Assembly (NCBI RefSeq): GCF_031599675.1
Contig: NZ_CP134223.1
Location: 4,154,001 to 4,218,000, forward strand
DNA length: 64,000 bases
Direction of reading: 5' to 3'
DNA from: Paenibacillus pedocola
GTDB taxonomy: Bacteria; Bacillota; Bacilli; Paenibacillales; Paenibacillaceae
Shown one piece after another: positions 44,277 through 53,206 of this stretch. How positions within the stretch are numbered: the first letter of the stretch is position 1; each line of letters begins with the position of its first letter. A model generated the notes under the pieces. It did not search any database. It saw only the letters and a program-made list of their open reading frames with translations, and was not told the origin of the DNA. The position numbers were made by a program, and so were the translations under genes.

Positions 44277-44301
44277 TATAATCCCTGCCTCCCGCCTGGA
44301 G

Positions 44302-44745
44302 TTACATCCAGACTGCGATGTCTTTGCTGTAGTCTGCCAGTTCTTCCGGAGCAAAGAAATTAGCTATTTCGCGCTCTGCACTTTCCGGCGAATCCGATCC
44401 ATGGATCAGGTTAAGCGGAGTATGGCTGGCAAAATCACCGCGGATCGTGCCCGGCAATGCTTCGCCAACTTTCGTTTTGCCGATCATCAGACGGGACAAC
44501 GCGACTACATCATCGCCTTCCCATACCATAGCGAATACGGGACCGGAAGTGATAAAGCTTACCAGTCCAGGGAAAAAGTCTTTGCCTTCATGTTCTGCAT
44601 AATGCTTTTTGGCTTGCTCTTCCGTAACGGTAATCAGCTTCGCAGCAATCAGCTTGAATCCCTTATCCTCCAGGCGGGCGACAATACGCCCGATCAATCC
44701 GCGCTGTACGCCATCGGGCTTGATCATCAGATACGTTTTTTCCAT
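44302..44745 (-). CDS. ndk: nucleoside diphosphate kinase
   Basis: Balances nucleoside triphosphates by phosphate transfer through a His. The 147-residue protein from ATG 44745 (GGAGAG upstream) has [24 protein letters not shown], the catalytic-His motif [12 protein letters not shown] nearby NLIHGSD, and [10 protein letters not shown]. It lies 25 bp before cheR. Confidence 0.97.
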   Translation of the reverse strand: MEKTYLMIKPDGVQRGLIGRIVARLEDKGFKLIAAKLITVTEEQAKKHYAEHEGKDFFPGLVSFITSGPVFAMVWEGDDVVALSRLMIGKTKVGEALPGTIRGDFASHTPLNLIHGSDSPESAEREIANFFAPEELADYSKDIAVWM

Positions 44746-44822
44746 AGAGTCACTCTCCATTTTCGCTTAGTCCAATAAATAACCGGTTTGAGACAAGTCC
44801 CAGCTTTATATTATGGTTATAT

Positions 44823-44841
44823 TTTCTGATATTATCAGAAA
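44823..44841. promoter_or_regulatory. perfect 19-bp palindrome upstream of ndk
   Basis: TTTCTGATA-T-TATCAGAAA, 9-bp arms around one base, ~80 bp before the ndk start. No U-run follows, so it looks like a protein operator rather than a terminator. Confidence 0.45.
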
Positions 44842-44884
44842 CCCTGCCATCTGTGAACGTTTAATATTTTGGGGAATAAGAGGC

Positions 44885-45853
44885 TTAGTAAGCACGTCCG
44901 GTTACAAAAAAGGCAATATCCCGCAGATTCCGTTTGGTCTTGTTAGTCGGAAGCTGGTCCAGCGCGGCCAGTGCTTTGTCGATGTAGCGTGAAGCCAGCG
45001 CTTCTGCACGGGTAATTCCGTCTCCGGACAGGATCAGATCAATGGCACGGCCAACACCGGCTTGCTCTGCGCGGATAGAGGCCAATTCCTCCAACAGCGG
45101 CGCTCGCAGGCGCGTGTCCTCCAGACTGTAAATCACCGGAAGCGTAATATTGCCCTGCCTCATATCACTGCCCGGCGGTTTGCCGATCTGCTTCTCTGTT
45201 CCCGAGAGATCCAATAAGTCATCGCGGATCTGAAACGCCATCCCGACATTATAACCGTAATTATAGAGCAGGCGGGCAGTTTGTGGCTCTGCGTCCGCAG
45301 CCAGTGCACCAAGCTCGCAGCTGATAGCGATAAGGAGCGCTGTTTTGCGGCGGATCCGCCGCAGATAATGGCGTACACTTTGCTCACTGTTGAAGAAATC
45401 GCGGATCTGTTCCATTTCTCCGATGGACATCTCCACCATTGCTTTCGAAAGGATCTGATGAATCCGCGGATTTTTGAGTTCAGAGGTGATGACAAGTGCC
45501 TTGGCATAGATATAATCACCGGTATACATGGCGATCTTATCGCCCCATTTGGCCTTGACGGTAAGCTCTCCCCGGCGAAGCTCGGCATCATCGATGACAT
45601 CATCGTGCACTAGTGAAGCGCTATGTATCAGCTCCAGCGGAATTGCGACACGCTTCAGTTTCTCCAGATCATATTGTCCGAATTTGCCGCCCATGAGCAC
45701 AAATACCGGTCGTAGCCGTTTGCCGCCTGCCTTCAGCAGGTGAAGAGAAGTCTCGGTCAGCAGTTCGTCGTCACCTTGAACACTGCGGTATAGCTCTTTT
45801 TCAATCTGATCCATATCCTTATTCAGCAATCCGAATATTTGCATTCGCTTCAT
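44885..45853 (-). CDS. hepT: heptaprenyl diphosphate synthase component II
   Basis: Catalytic subunit making the menaquinone side chain. A 322-residue trans-polyprenyl synthase with both Asp-rich motifs: LVHDDVIDDAELRRG and FQIRDDLLDL, plus GGKRLRPVFVLMGG at the N-terminus. ATG 45853 overlaps the mqnA stop (ATGA). It works with HepS (48935). Confidence 0.95.
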   Translation of the reverse strand: MKRMQIFGLLNKDMDQIEKELYRSVQGDDELLTETSLHLLKAGGKRLRPVFVLMGGKFGQYDLEKLKRVAIPLELIHSASLVHDDVIDDAELRRGELTVKAKWGDKIAMYTGDYIYAKALVITSELKNPRIHQILSKAMVEMSIGEMEQIRDFFNSEQSVRHYLRRIRRKTALLIAISCELGALAADAEPQTARLLYNYGYNVGMAFQIRDDLLDLSGTEKQIGKPPGSDMRQGNITLPVIYSLEDTRLRAPLLEELASIRAEQAGVGRAIDLILSGDGITRAEALASRYIDKALAALDQLPTNKTKRNLRDIAFFVTGRAY

Positions 45854-46710
45854 TCTTTCACCCGTGTCAGCAGATTGTGGCTCCAAAGCTCCATCTTCAC
45901 TTCCTGCGGCAGCAGGCCCAATTCATAGGCATAGCGGAAATAGAGGTTCAGACCTTCCTGCTGCCTTTCCCCAAAGTCATAACATAAATTACTGAAGTAC
46001 CCGTGCCAATATTCAGGTGTGCCTCCAACCGAGGAGCAGGCCTCCCGGATAATCGGAGCAAGCTTGTTTACCCCGCGTACTTTACTCTCTACAAAAGCCT
46101 CGGCAATTTCGGCGATCGCCTCCGGCTTGTCTCTCGCTGCCTCACGGTTAACCGCCCAGACTGCAAAGGTCATGCTGTGTCCGGTCCATTCTTTCCAGAC
46201 CTCGCCAAGATCCGTGACGATGTAGCCCTGATCCTGCCAGGTAGCCTTGATCGCATTGTCGCCAATCAGAAGACAGGCATCCGCCACTTCCATCATCCTG
46301 TCCAGATCGGGTTCTGCCGTCACATATTCCGGTTTGCAGCCGGCCGCCTTCTCCAGCAGAATCTTCAGCAGATTCACTGAAGTCGCTGAGGTGTTGGTTA
46401 CCGCTATTCTTCCATGCCCAATCTGCGTGTAAGGCACGCGGGAGAACAGCATGATGGATTTTACCGGGCCATCCGCACTGACAGACAAATCCGGCAGCAG
46501 CAGCAGCCGGTCACTTAACGCCGCATAAGCAAAAGAAGATAAGGCGCCTACATGAATCGTCCCCCGGGCCATCCCCTGATTAAGAATGGCAGGCACTTCA
46601 CTCACCATCTCTGCCGGATAGCTTAACGAAGAGGGGTGGAAATTGTGAAATACCGGCCATGAGTTGGTATAGCTGATTTTGCCAATAACGGTATGCTGAG
46701 GATTACTCAT
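45850..46710 (-). CDS. mqnA: chorismate dehydratase-like menaquinone enzyme (MqnA)
   Basis: First step of the futalosine route: chorismate to 3-[(1-carboxyvinyl)oxy]benzoate. The 286-residue periplasmic-binding-protein-like fold has GKISYTNSWPVFHNF at the start, NTSATSVNLLKILLE, and LLIGDNAIKA, all typical of MqnA/MqnD proteins. Start ATG 46710 overlaps the UbiX-type gene by 8 bp. MqnD, a related enzyme, is a less likely alternative. Confidence 0.85.
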   Translation of the reverse strand: MSNPQHTVIGKISYTNSWPVFHNFHPSSLSYPAEMVSEVPAILNQGMARGTIHVGALSSFAYAALSDRLLLLPDLSVSADGPVKSIMLFSRVPYTQIGHGRIAVTNTSATSVNLLKILLEKAAGCKPEYVTAEPDLDRMMEVADACLLIGDNAIKATWQDQGYIVTDLGEVWKEWTGHSMTFAVWAVNREAARDKPEAIAEIAEAFVESKVRGVNKLAPIIREACSSVGGTPEYWHGYFSNLCYDFGERQQEGLNLYFRYAYELGLLPQEVKMELWSHNLLTRVKE

Positions 46711-47314
46711 TCGTCTCCCCCCATCTGCGGAATAAATGGTGTTCAATGTTAAAGCTGTCCAGCACTTTCCCAACCATGAAGTTAACCAAATCATCCATGC
46801 TGGTCGGGCCAAAATAAAAGGCTGGCATTGCCGGTATTAGCTTGACTCCTAGCCGCGAAAGCTTCAGCATATTTTCCAGATGAATGGCATGAAGCGGTGT
46901 CTCACGGGGCACAAGCACCAGGGGTCTTCCTTCCTTCAGCATCACATCAGCAGCCCGCGTCATCAGGTTGTCCGAGCTTCCATGCGCTACAGCAGACAGC
47001 GTTCCCATCGAGCAAGGCATAATAATCATTCCTTCTGTACGGAAGGAGCCGCTGGCAATGGATGCCCCGATATCCGCAATAGGGTGATAAAGCAGAGAAC
47101 CGGGATAGCCTTTGAACTGTTCGTTCAAAAAGCCTTCCCGGTCTGTGGCGGCAAAACCCAGTTCTTCTTTGAACACCCGCCAGCCTGCATTGCTGACCAC
47201 AAGATGGACCGTATACCCCAGTGCAAGCAGGGTTTCCGTCAGACGGACGCCGTAAATTCCGCCGCTCGCCCCGGTGATTCCTACGACGAAGTGTTTCGGT
47301 TTCAGCTCTGTCAT
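46703..47314 (-). CDS. ubiX: UbiX-type flavin prenyltransferase
   Basis: Makes prenylated FMN, the cofactor of UbiD-type decarboxylases. A 203-residue flavoprotein with VVGITGASGGIYGVRL, a phosphate-binding segment GSFRTEGMIIMPCSMGTLSA, and LVPRETPLHAIHLENMLKL. Between mqnA and the UbiA-like gene it probably serves decarboxylation in futalosine-type menaquinone synthesis (the MqnM role). No UbiD/MqnL gene is visible in the window. It shares one base with the prenyltransferase gene. Confidence 0.9.
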   Translation of the reverse strand: MTELKPKHFVVGITGASGGIYGVRLTETLLALGYTVHLVVSNAGWRVFKEELGFAATDREGFLNEQFKGYPGSLLYHPIADIGASIASGSFRTEGMIIMPCSMGTLSAVAHGSSDNLMTRAADVMLKEGRPLVLVPRETPLHAIHLENMLKLSRLGVKLIPAMPAFYFGPTSMDDLVNFMVGKVLDSFNIEHHLFRRWGETNE

Positions 47315-48186
47315 CAGTAAAACTGCACCACCAAGTCAATCAGAGTAAAGGAAAACACGACGATGCTCAGCACACCGTTCATTGTAAAAAACGCTGTCTG
47401 CAAACGGCTTAAATCGCTTGGGGACACAATATGATGTTCATAAAACAGGATAATATAAGCAATCAGCATTCCAGCCACATACCACCAGCTTAAATCAGTA
47501 ATAAAGAGCAGGGAAACAAATCCGATACCCGTCAGAATATGGAATACCTTAGCAATATCCAGTGCACGGGCCACTCCAAAGCGCACAGGGATGGAATACA
47601 AGCCTTCTTTTACATCAAACTCAACATCCTGGCAGGAATAGATAATATCAAAACCGGCGGTCCAGAACACAATAGTGAAATAAAAAATCATGGCGGTCCA
47701 GTCTACATTGCCCGTAACCGCAACCCAGCCCCCCAGAGGAGCGAGCGCAATGGTTAATCCGAGGATCAGATGGCAGGCCCAGGTAAAACGCTTAGTGAAG
47801 GAATAGAACACCAGCAGAAATACAGCAATAGGCAGAAGCTGAGCAGATAGGGGATTCAGCTTAAAGGCTGCCCAGAATAATAAAAAGAACGAAATTGCGA
47901 TGAACACTGATACTTCTCCAACCTTCAATAGCCCTGCGGGAATTGCCCTTCCGGCTGTCCGGGGATTCTTCGCATCACTAATCCGGTCTATCAGCCGGTT
48001 CAACCCCATAGCCGCGCTTCGTGCACCGAACATGGCGATAATGATCCAGCCAATCTGTGACCAGGATGGCAGCTGGCCGAACATTACAACGGATCCTAAC
48101 AGCGCACCCATAAAGGCGAACGGTAAAGCAAATACAGTATGTTCAAACTTAATCATTTGCAGGAAAACGCCGACTTTTTTAAACAT
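47314..48186 (-). CDS. mqnP: UbiA-family prenyltransferase (MqnP-like)
   Basis: Integral membrane enzyme with eight or nine helices that attaches the polyprenyl chain to the aromatic ring. The two Asp-rich motifs are visible: MGLNRLIDRISDAKNPRTAG and SCQDVEFDVKEGLYSI. The product is 290 residues from ATG 48186, AAGGAG upstream. The UbiA subtype with a UbiX/MqnA neighbourhood suggests MqnP rather than MenA; the substrate is inferred from context. Confidence 0.85.
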   Translation of the reverse strand: MFKKVGVFLQMIKFEHTVFALPFAFMGALLGSVVMFGQLPSWSQIGWIIIAMFGARSAAMGLNRLIDRISDAKNPRTAGRAIPAGLLKVGEVSVFIAISFFLLFWAAFKLNPLSAQLLPIAVFLLVFYSFTKRFTWACHLILGLTIALAPLGGWVAVTGNVDWTAMIFYFTIVFWTAGFDIIYSCQDVEFDVKEGLYSIPVRFGVARALDIAKVFHILTGIGFVSLLFITDLSWWYVAGMLIAYIILFYEHHIVSPSDLSRLQTAFFTMNGVLSIVVFSFTLIDLVVQFY

Positions 48187-48931
48187 TACAATTCTCCTTG
48201 AACCCAATATGTAATGCAGCGATGCCTCCGGTCAAGGGGAAGGATTCCACTTTCTGCAGCCCGGTTTCACGAAAAATCACCGATAGCTGCTCTCTGTCCG
48301 GGAAGAGGGCCAGTGATTCCGGTAGCCATTTATATTGCTCATATCTTTTGGCAAACAGTTTACCCAGGAGCGGAAGCATCCGCTCAAAATAAAAATAATA
48401 AATGCCCTTGAACGGCTGCTTCATCGGTTTAGAAAGCTCCAGACAGACAACCATTCCTCCCGGTTTCACCACACGCTTCATTTCATTCAACACTTGAACG
48501 AGATCAGGCACGTTGCGAAGCCCGAAGCCTATTGTTGCATAGTCAAAGGAGTTGTCACCAAACGGAAGATCCATGGCATTGCCCTGGATGAGGGAGATAC
48601 GGTCCTGAAGGCCTTGCGATTCAACTTTGCGCCGGCCCACTTCAAGCATTCCTGCACTGAAATCCAGTCCCATCACGGAACCGGTCTGGCTCGCCTCTGC
48701 GAGTGCGATACTCCAGTCACAAGTGCCGCAGCAAAGGTCTACTGCCGAATCGCCCCGCTTCATCGCCATCTTGCGCATGGTGAATTTACGCCAGGCTTTA
48801 TGGCGGCGGAAGCTCAAAATATCATTCATCAGGTCATATTTACCTGCGATGCTCTCAAATACGGAATGAACAAATTGCTCTTTCGGCTTAACACCTTTAT
48901 CACCCAAAGCAGAAGTCTTCTCTATCGTCAT
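48179..48931 (-). CDS. menG: demethylmenaquinone methyltransferase
   Basis: SAM-dependent last step of menaquinone synthesis (also called UbiE). The 250-residue protein has VHSVFESIAGKYDLMNDILS, AVDLCCGTCDWSIALAE (SAM site), FDYATIGFGLRNVPDL and KPGGMVVCLELSKP. It sits between hepS and the mqn insert and overlaps the prenyltransferase gene by 8 bp. Confidence 0.96.
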   Translation of the reverse strand: MTIEKTSALGDKGVKPKEQFVHSVFESIAGKYDLMNDILSFRRHKAWRKFTMRKMAMKRGDSAVDLCCGTCDWSIALAEASQTGSVMGLDFSAGMLEVGRRKVESQGLQDRISLIQGNAMDLPFGDNSFDYATIGFGLRNVPDLVQVLNEMKRVVKPGGMVVCLELSKPMKQPFKGIYYFYFERMLPLLGKLFAKRYEQYKWLPESLALFPDREQLSVIFRETGLQKVESFPLTGGIAALHIGFKENCNV

Positions 48932-48934
48932 ACT

Positions 48935-49804
48935 CTACCCCTCCACGGCTGCTTGTCCAGAAATTTTCATCTGCAGGAGGAAGCGGTCCAGCACTGTGCT
49001 GAGCTCACTGATCAGATGCTCGTCCTTAATACCCTGCAGCAGTCCTTGGATGGACTGAAGCGATTCGTGAAGCTTGTCGGTCAGCAGGGTGTCACATTTG
49101 TATTTCATTTTCAGTTTCTTCCAGTCCTTAAGGTCCATGTTCTGCCCGCGAAGCAGTTCAACCTCATCCTCCGATGCACTCTCCAGCATTTTCCAGTAAC
49201 AGTACCCTTCCCGGGCATTTCCGGGATCATTACTGCGCCGCAGTTCGGAGCACACCGTTTCACAATGGCTAAACTCGGCCAGCAGCTTCTCCCAAAGTTC
49301 GGTGAGCGCCCCTTCAATCATCGGTGTAAAAGAAAGGAACAGCCGCATATTGAGCTGAACCGAATGCCGCAAATATTGTTCCGCGGAGAGCAGCATCTCC
49401 TTCATTTTGCCGTATAAACGGGCCTTCATCACGTTAAAGTCAGCGATCGCCGAACTTAAACTGCCCACCATCTCAATCTGTCCGCGTTTCGCAAGCAAGT
49501 GATAGAACCAGCCGCTGAAATAGTCGCCGGCCAGCACTTTAAGCTGCCGGGAACGCATAAGGTCGCCACCGGGATCATCCTGAGTACGGTCGATGATCTC
49601 ATGCGTATCGAGAGCGAGCTGCACAAGGCCAGTAACAAGCGTGTAGAGCTCCCTGTTACGGTCTTCAGCTTCAGTGCCGTAACTCAGAAAAATATATAAC
49701 AAATGACTACGCCCATCCGAAAACGGCGGCAATTCCGTATGCCGCTGAATCATGTCGTAGTCTGTGTAGGGTTGAACTAATTGCGGTATGCGGTACGGTT
49801 TCAT
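48935..49804 (-). CDS. hepS: heptaprenyl diphosphate synthase component I
   Basis: Non-catalytic partner of HepT that sets chain length and binds substrate. The 289-residue helical protein has PPFSDGRSHLLYIFLSYG, VLAGDYFSGWFYHLLAKRG (a HepS hallmark), and a helical C-terminus. The start is ATG 49804 with GGAGG 5 bases upstream; codons further upstream include the promoter. It is the first gene of the hepS-menG-mqn-hepT unit and lies 3 bp before menG. Confidence 0.87.
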   Translation of the reverse strand: MKPYRIPQLVQPYTDYDMIQRHTELPPFSDGRSHLLYIFLSYGTEAEDRNRELYTLVTGLVQLALDTHEIIDRTQDDPGGDLMRSRQLKVLAGDYFSGWFYHLLAKRGQIEMVGSLSSAIADFNVMKARLYGKMKEMLLSAEQYLRHSVQLNMRLFLSFTPMIEGALTELWEKLLAEFSHCETVCSELRRSNDPGNAREGYCYWKMLESASEDEVELLRGQNMDLKDWKKLKMKYKCDTLLTDKLHESLQSIQGLLQGIKDEHLISELSTVLDRFLLQMKISGQAAVEG

Positions 49805-49859
49805 TTCAGCCTCCGAAGCCATTGACGTTATTACAATATCTTTGTTCACAATCTTGTCT

Positions 49860-49868
49860 ATTATATCA
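49860..49868 (-). promoter_or_regulatory. extended -10 promoter of the hepS-mqn operon
   Basis: TGATATAAT on the minus strand (TGn + consensus TATAAT). Transcription should begin near 49853, giving a ~50-nt leader to hepS. Confidence 0.55.
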
Positions 49869-49918
49869 CATGTTTTTTTGTCACGCACGATGGGGCGTCC
49901 TAGTTTCTTTTACCCATA

Positions 49919-50455
49919 TCAGGGATAAATGAACTGCTTCCGCCACAGCTCGCTTTCACTAATACGGAAGCCTTTCTTAAGGCGGTCAGGCAACGGCCCA
50001 TTGCCGGCCCATTGCAGCTCCTGCTGCAGCTGGAGCGACCATTCCTTACGGCGGATATCCCCGGCGAGCAAGAGGCGCCGGCTGTCCAGCCATTTATCCT
50101 CCGCTACGATACGCAGCAGCAGCTGGTCAATATTCTCCGTGTCTTGAAAGGCAAAAGAAACCGCCAGTGCCATGTTCTGATATAACTCCTGAGGCTCATG
50201 ATCGTTGCCAGTTACCTTTAGATCCAGCGACAGGATCTGATTCTTCCAGCCGACACTGTCAATGTCGAGGCTGAAGGGCAGCTTGCTTATCACATCTACG
50301 AGATTATCATTTGCAAGCGTGGTACTGCCCCTGCCAAGGGTCTCCACCGAGCGAGACTGCTGCAGAGCTGGTTCGAGGGACGCCAGACGCGGCAAGATTA
50401 CAGCAACCGCAGCGGTCAGCAGCATTGCAATTCCGATCAGCCAGCTCCGGTTCAT
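49919..50455 (-). CDS. secretory or membrane-anchored hypothetical protein
   Basis: I do not recognise this 178-residue protein. A basic start and one hydrophobic helix (SWLIGIAMLLTAAVAVILP) make an anchor or signal. The rest is a soluble domain with WKNQILSLDLKV and a helical end. The start is ATG 50455 with AGGGGG upstream. It lies between mtrB and hepS and has no counterpart in the B. subtilis hbs-mtrB-hepS order. Confidence 0.65.
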   Translation of the reverse strand: MNRSWLIGIAMLLTAAVAVILPRLASLEPALQQSRSVETLGRGSTTLANDNLVDVISKLPFSLDIDSVGWKNQILSLDLKVTGNDHEPQELYQNMALAVSFAFQDTENIDQLLLRIVAEDKWLDSRRLLLAGDIRRKEWSLQLQQELQWAGNGPLPDRLKKGFRISESELWRKQFIYP

Positions 50456-50535
50456 AGCCCGCCCCCTATCCATAGTTTCCGCCAAGCAGTGACATTATAC
50501 GATCATACAGACTTGCCTATATCTAGTTATATTTT

Positions 50536-50561
50536 GAAAAAAAGCAGGCTATGCCTGCTTT
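50536..50561 (-). terminator. intrinsic terminator of mtrB
   Basis: AAAGCAGGC / GCCTGCTTT with a 3-nt loop and a run of U on the minus strand, directly after the mtrB stop codon. Confidence 0.88.
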
Positions 50562-50810
50562 TCAGCTTTCACTCTCCAGTTGTCCGTGTTTGCTCCATAT
50601 TTCTGCTTTACCGCGGATTTTCATAGCTGAGGTATGATCGGTGAATTGAGCGATCAGCACCTCTCCTTTATCCAGCTTCTCCGTGTGGTGAAACCGCGTA
50701 TCCAGGCCCCGGGTAAGGCCGATTACCTGAACGCCGTTCTCCTTGGCCTTTACCACGATGTATTCGCTGCCGGCCGGTGCAGGGCTAACGCCATTATTCT
50801 TCTCGGTCAT
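50562..50810 (-). CDS. mtrB: TRAP, trp RNA-binding attenuation protein
   Basis: An 82-residue protein that forms an 11-subunit ring and, with bound tryptophan, wraps (G/U)AG-repeat [43 protein letters not shown] and [10 protein letters not shown] align with B. subtilis TRAP. The RNA-contact residues of the KKR set (Lys in EKLDKG, Lys and Arg in AMKIRG) are kept. It has AAGGAGG before ATG 50810. Its target is the trpE leader at 40288-40346. folE (mtrA), its usual partner gene, is absent here. Confidence 0.97.
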   Translation of the reverse strand: MTEKNNGVSPAPAGSEYIVVKAKENGVQVIGLTRGLDTRFHHTEKLDKGEVLIAQFTDHTSAMKIRGKAEIWSKHGQLESES

Positions 50811-50849
50811 GTTTAATCCTCCTTAACGTTTTAGTCCTGCAACAACAAA

Positions 50850-50875
50850 TGCCGCCTTGGAGGGCGGCATCGTCA
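50850..50875 (-). terminator. hairpin after hbs
   Basis: ATGCCGCC / GGCGGCAT stem with a 6-nt loop; a weak U-rich tail (UUUGUUGUUG) follows on the minus strand, 40 bp after the hbs stop. Confidence 0.55.
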
Positions 50876-50915
50876 ATACTCGGAAAGAGACTATAGGATT
50901 GATATGTAGAAATCT

Positions 50916-51188
50916 CTATTTGATTCCGTCTTTAAGCGCTTTACCTGGTTTGAAAGCAGGTACTTTGCTTGAAGGAATTTCGATTTCTTCACCAGTTTGC
51001 GGGTTGCGGCCTTTACGTGCGGAACGTTCGCGCACTTCAAAGTTTCCGAATCCAACCAGTTGTACTTTATCGCCGCTTTGCAGAGCTCCTGTGATCGCTT
51101 CGAAAACGGCATCTACCGCTTTAGTAGCATCTTTCTTGGGAAGTTCAGTTGCTTCTGTAACTACGTTGATCAAATCTGATTTATTCAT
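50916..51188 (-). CDS. hbs: DNA-binding protein HU
   Basis: Nucleoid-associated histone-like protein of 90 residues: [40 protein letters not shown] with the DNA-binding arm, and ending [12 protein letters not shown]. Strong GGGAGG ribosome site. It precedes mtrB, as in B. subtilis. Confidence 0.98.
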   Translation of the reverse strand: MNKSDLINVVTEATELPKKDATKAVDAVFEAITGALQSGDKVQLVGFGNFEVRERSARKGRNPQTGEEIEIPSSKVPAFKPGKALKDGIK

Positions 51189-51502
51189 GTCTTCTCACCT
51201 CCCTGGGCAAATTTCCGGTATCATACACTGTTTCCGTTTCAACGCAAAATATACGTGATAATCCCGTTTATTACTAGATACTGGCGCCCTTCTTCCTAGA
51301 AGCGCAACAAACTTATAGTAATACAGCCCACCCATAATTTCAAGGCGTTACTCAAAAAAGGAGCAGAAAGTATCATTTGAGGAGAGAATATCCGCTGAAA
51401 TGATAGACTAATACTGTTAGATTCTTCAATTTAAGTACAAAAAAGAGAGCGGATTATCCTCCGCTCCCTTTTCTGACAACTGGTTCATCAGGTATCGTTG
51501 AT
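51189..51502. other. hbs upstream region and spoIVA terminator
   Basis: About 310 bp without a gene. 51437-51468 is the spoIVA terminator. The remainder holds the hbs promoter region; TATGAT-like boxes occur but no clear -35 pairs with them. No further structure seen. Confidence 0.4.
51437..51468 (-). terminator. intrinsic terminator of spoIVA
   Basis: GGGAGCGGA / TCCGCTCTC stem (one G-U pair), 6-nt loop, followed by UUUUUU on the minus strand. Confidence 0.85.
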
Positions 51503-52981
51503 TTATAAAATAATGGCGATAAGTCCGCCTGAGCCCTCATTAATGATTCGTCCAAGCGTTTCCTGCAGCTTATAGCGGGCATTGTCCGGCATCATGGCGA
51601 TTTTGCCCTGTATGCCTTCACGCACGATGGAATGCAGTGAGCGGCCGAAAATATCTGACTCCCAAATTTTAATGGGGTCATTCTCAAAGTCCTGCATCAG
51701 ATAGCGCACCAGCTCTTCACTCTGCTTCTCAGTGCCGATAATCGGCGAAAATTCCGATTCCACATCAACCCGGATCATATGAATGGATGGGGCTGTCGCC
51801 TTCAGGCGGACTCCAAAGCGTGATCCTTGGCGGATCAATTCCGGTTCATCGAGCGCCATTTCAGCCAGCGACGGTGCAGCAATACCGTAGCCTGTTGTTT
51901 TGACCATTTCCAGCGCTTCTGAGAAACGGTCGTATTCACGCTTGGCATGTGCGAAGTCCTGCATCAGCTGCAGCAGATGATCTTTGCCGCGGATTTCAAC
52001 ACCGACCACTTCCATGAGCACCTGATCGTACAGCTCTTCTGGAGCGTACAGATCAATTTCAGCCACTCCCTGACCCATGTTCATGCCGCTGAGTCCGGCT
52101 CTGTCAATGAAGTCATATTCGGTAAACTGGGAGACCAGACGGTCGACATCCCGCAGACGGCGGATATCTTTTACCGTATCCCGGACGGAATTCTCGTAGC
52201 TGCTGCGCAGCCAGTGGTTCTCGCCAAGCACCATGACCCAGCTAGGCAGATTGACGTTAACCTCATGTACCGGGAATTCATAGAGCACTTCCCGCAGCAC
52301 ACCGGTCACATCCTCCTCCGTCATATTGGCGGCGCTGAGCGTCATCACCGGAATATCGTATTTCAGAGCCAGCTCACTGCGGAGCTGCTGTGCTTCCTCA
52401 CTGCGCGGCCGTGTAGAGTTGATTACAAGCACGAACGGCTTGCCGACCTCCTTCAGTTCAGCAATAACACGCTCTTCCGAGTCAATGTAGGAGTGGCGCG
52501 GAATTTCAGCAATTGTGCCGTCCGTAGTCACTACTACACCCAGTGTGGAGTGCTCCTGAATCACTTTGCGTGTGCCAATCTCCGCCGCTTCCTGAAAAGG
52601 AATCGGTTCCTCAAACCAAGGTGTGGAAATCATACGGGGCCCGTTTTCATCCTCGTAGCCCTTTGCGCCTTCGACGGCATACCCTACACAATCGACCAGC
52701 CGGACATTCACTTCAAGGCCTTCCGCAACCTTGATCTGCACCGCGTTGTTCGGCACAAATTTCGGCTCTGTTGTCATGATTGTTTTGCCAGCTGCGCTCT
52801 GCGGCAGTTCATCCACAGCTCTTACCCGGTCTGCTTCGCTCGTTATGTTCGGCAGAACAATCGTCTCCATGAAGCGTTTGATGAATGTCGATTTCCCCGT
52901 GCGAACCGCGCCGACGACGCCAAGATAAATGTCTCCGCCGGTACGCTCGGCAATGTCCTTGAAAATATCCACTTTTTCCAA
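51503..52981 (-). CDS. spoIVA: stage IV sporulation protein A, spore coat ATPase
   Basis: ATP-hydrolysing protein that polymerises on the forespore surface as the base of the coat. From TTG 52981 the product is exactly 492 residues, the B. subtilis length, and begins (M)EKVDIFKDIAERTGGDIYLG. Walker A is GAVRTGKSTF; the body and the membrane-binding C-terminus (GRIINEGSGGLIAIIL) are complete. GGAGG lies 9 bases before TTG. In-frame codons upstream to 53125 do not resemble the family. Confidence 0.97.
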   Translation of the reverse strand: MEKVDIFKDIAERTGGDIYLGVVGAVRTGKSTFIKRFMETIVLPNITSEADRVRAVDELPQSAAGKTIMTTEPKFVPNNAVQIKVAEGLEVNVRLVDCVGYAVEGAKGYEDENGPRMISTPWFEEPIPFQEAAEIGTRKVIQEHSTLGVVVTTDGTIAEIPRHSYIDSEERVIAELKEVGKPFVLVINSTRPRSEEAQQLRSELALKYDIPVMTLSAANMTEEDVTGVLREVLYEFPVHEVNVNLPSWVMVLGENHWLRSSYENSVRDTVKDIRRLRDVDRLVSQFTEYDFIDRAGLSGMNMGQGVAEIDLYAPEELYDQVLMEVVGVEIRGKDHLLQLMQDFAHAKREYDRFSEALEMVKTTGYGIAAPSLAEMALDEPELIRQGSRFGVRLKATAPSIHMIRVDVESEFSPIIGTEKQSEELVRYLMQDFENDPIKIWESDIFGRSLHSIVREGIQGKIAMMPDNARYKLQETLGRIINEGSGGLIAIIL

Positions 52982-53177
52982 AAGAGATCCCCTCCTCATA
53001 TTACTCCGAAGAAAAAATGCCTGAAGAGCATCGACTTCGCGTTCCGCCGGTAAACTGACCCTTGCAGGACATCCACCGGACTTGGCATTGCCCGCCAGGG
53101 AGCCTAGCCTGCCTAAGCGGAACATTCTTGCCCCGCGCTAAACTCCGAATGCTCGGACATGCATTTGGACTAGTATC

Positions 53178-53206
53178 ATCATATGTATCCGGAACGGATT
53201 TATGAC
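53178..53206 (-). promoter_or_regulatory. candidate sigma-E promoter of spoIVA
   Basis: GTCATAA (53200-53206) and CATATGAT (53178-53185) on the minus strand fit sigma-E -35 and -10 elements at suitable spacing. It would give a ~190-nt leader before the spoIVA start. SpoIVA is known to be sigma-E dependent in B. subtilis. Confidence 0.5.
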
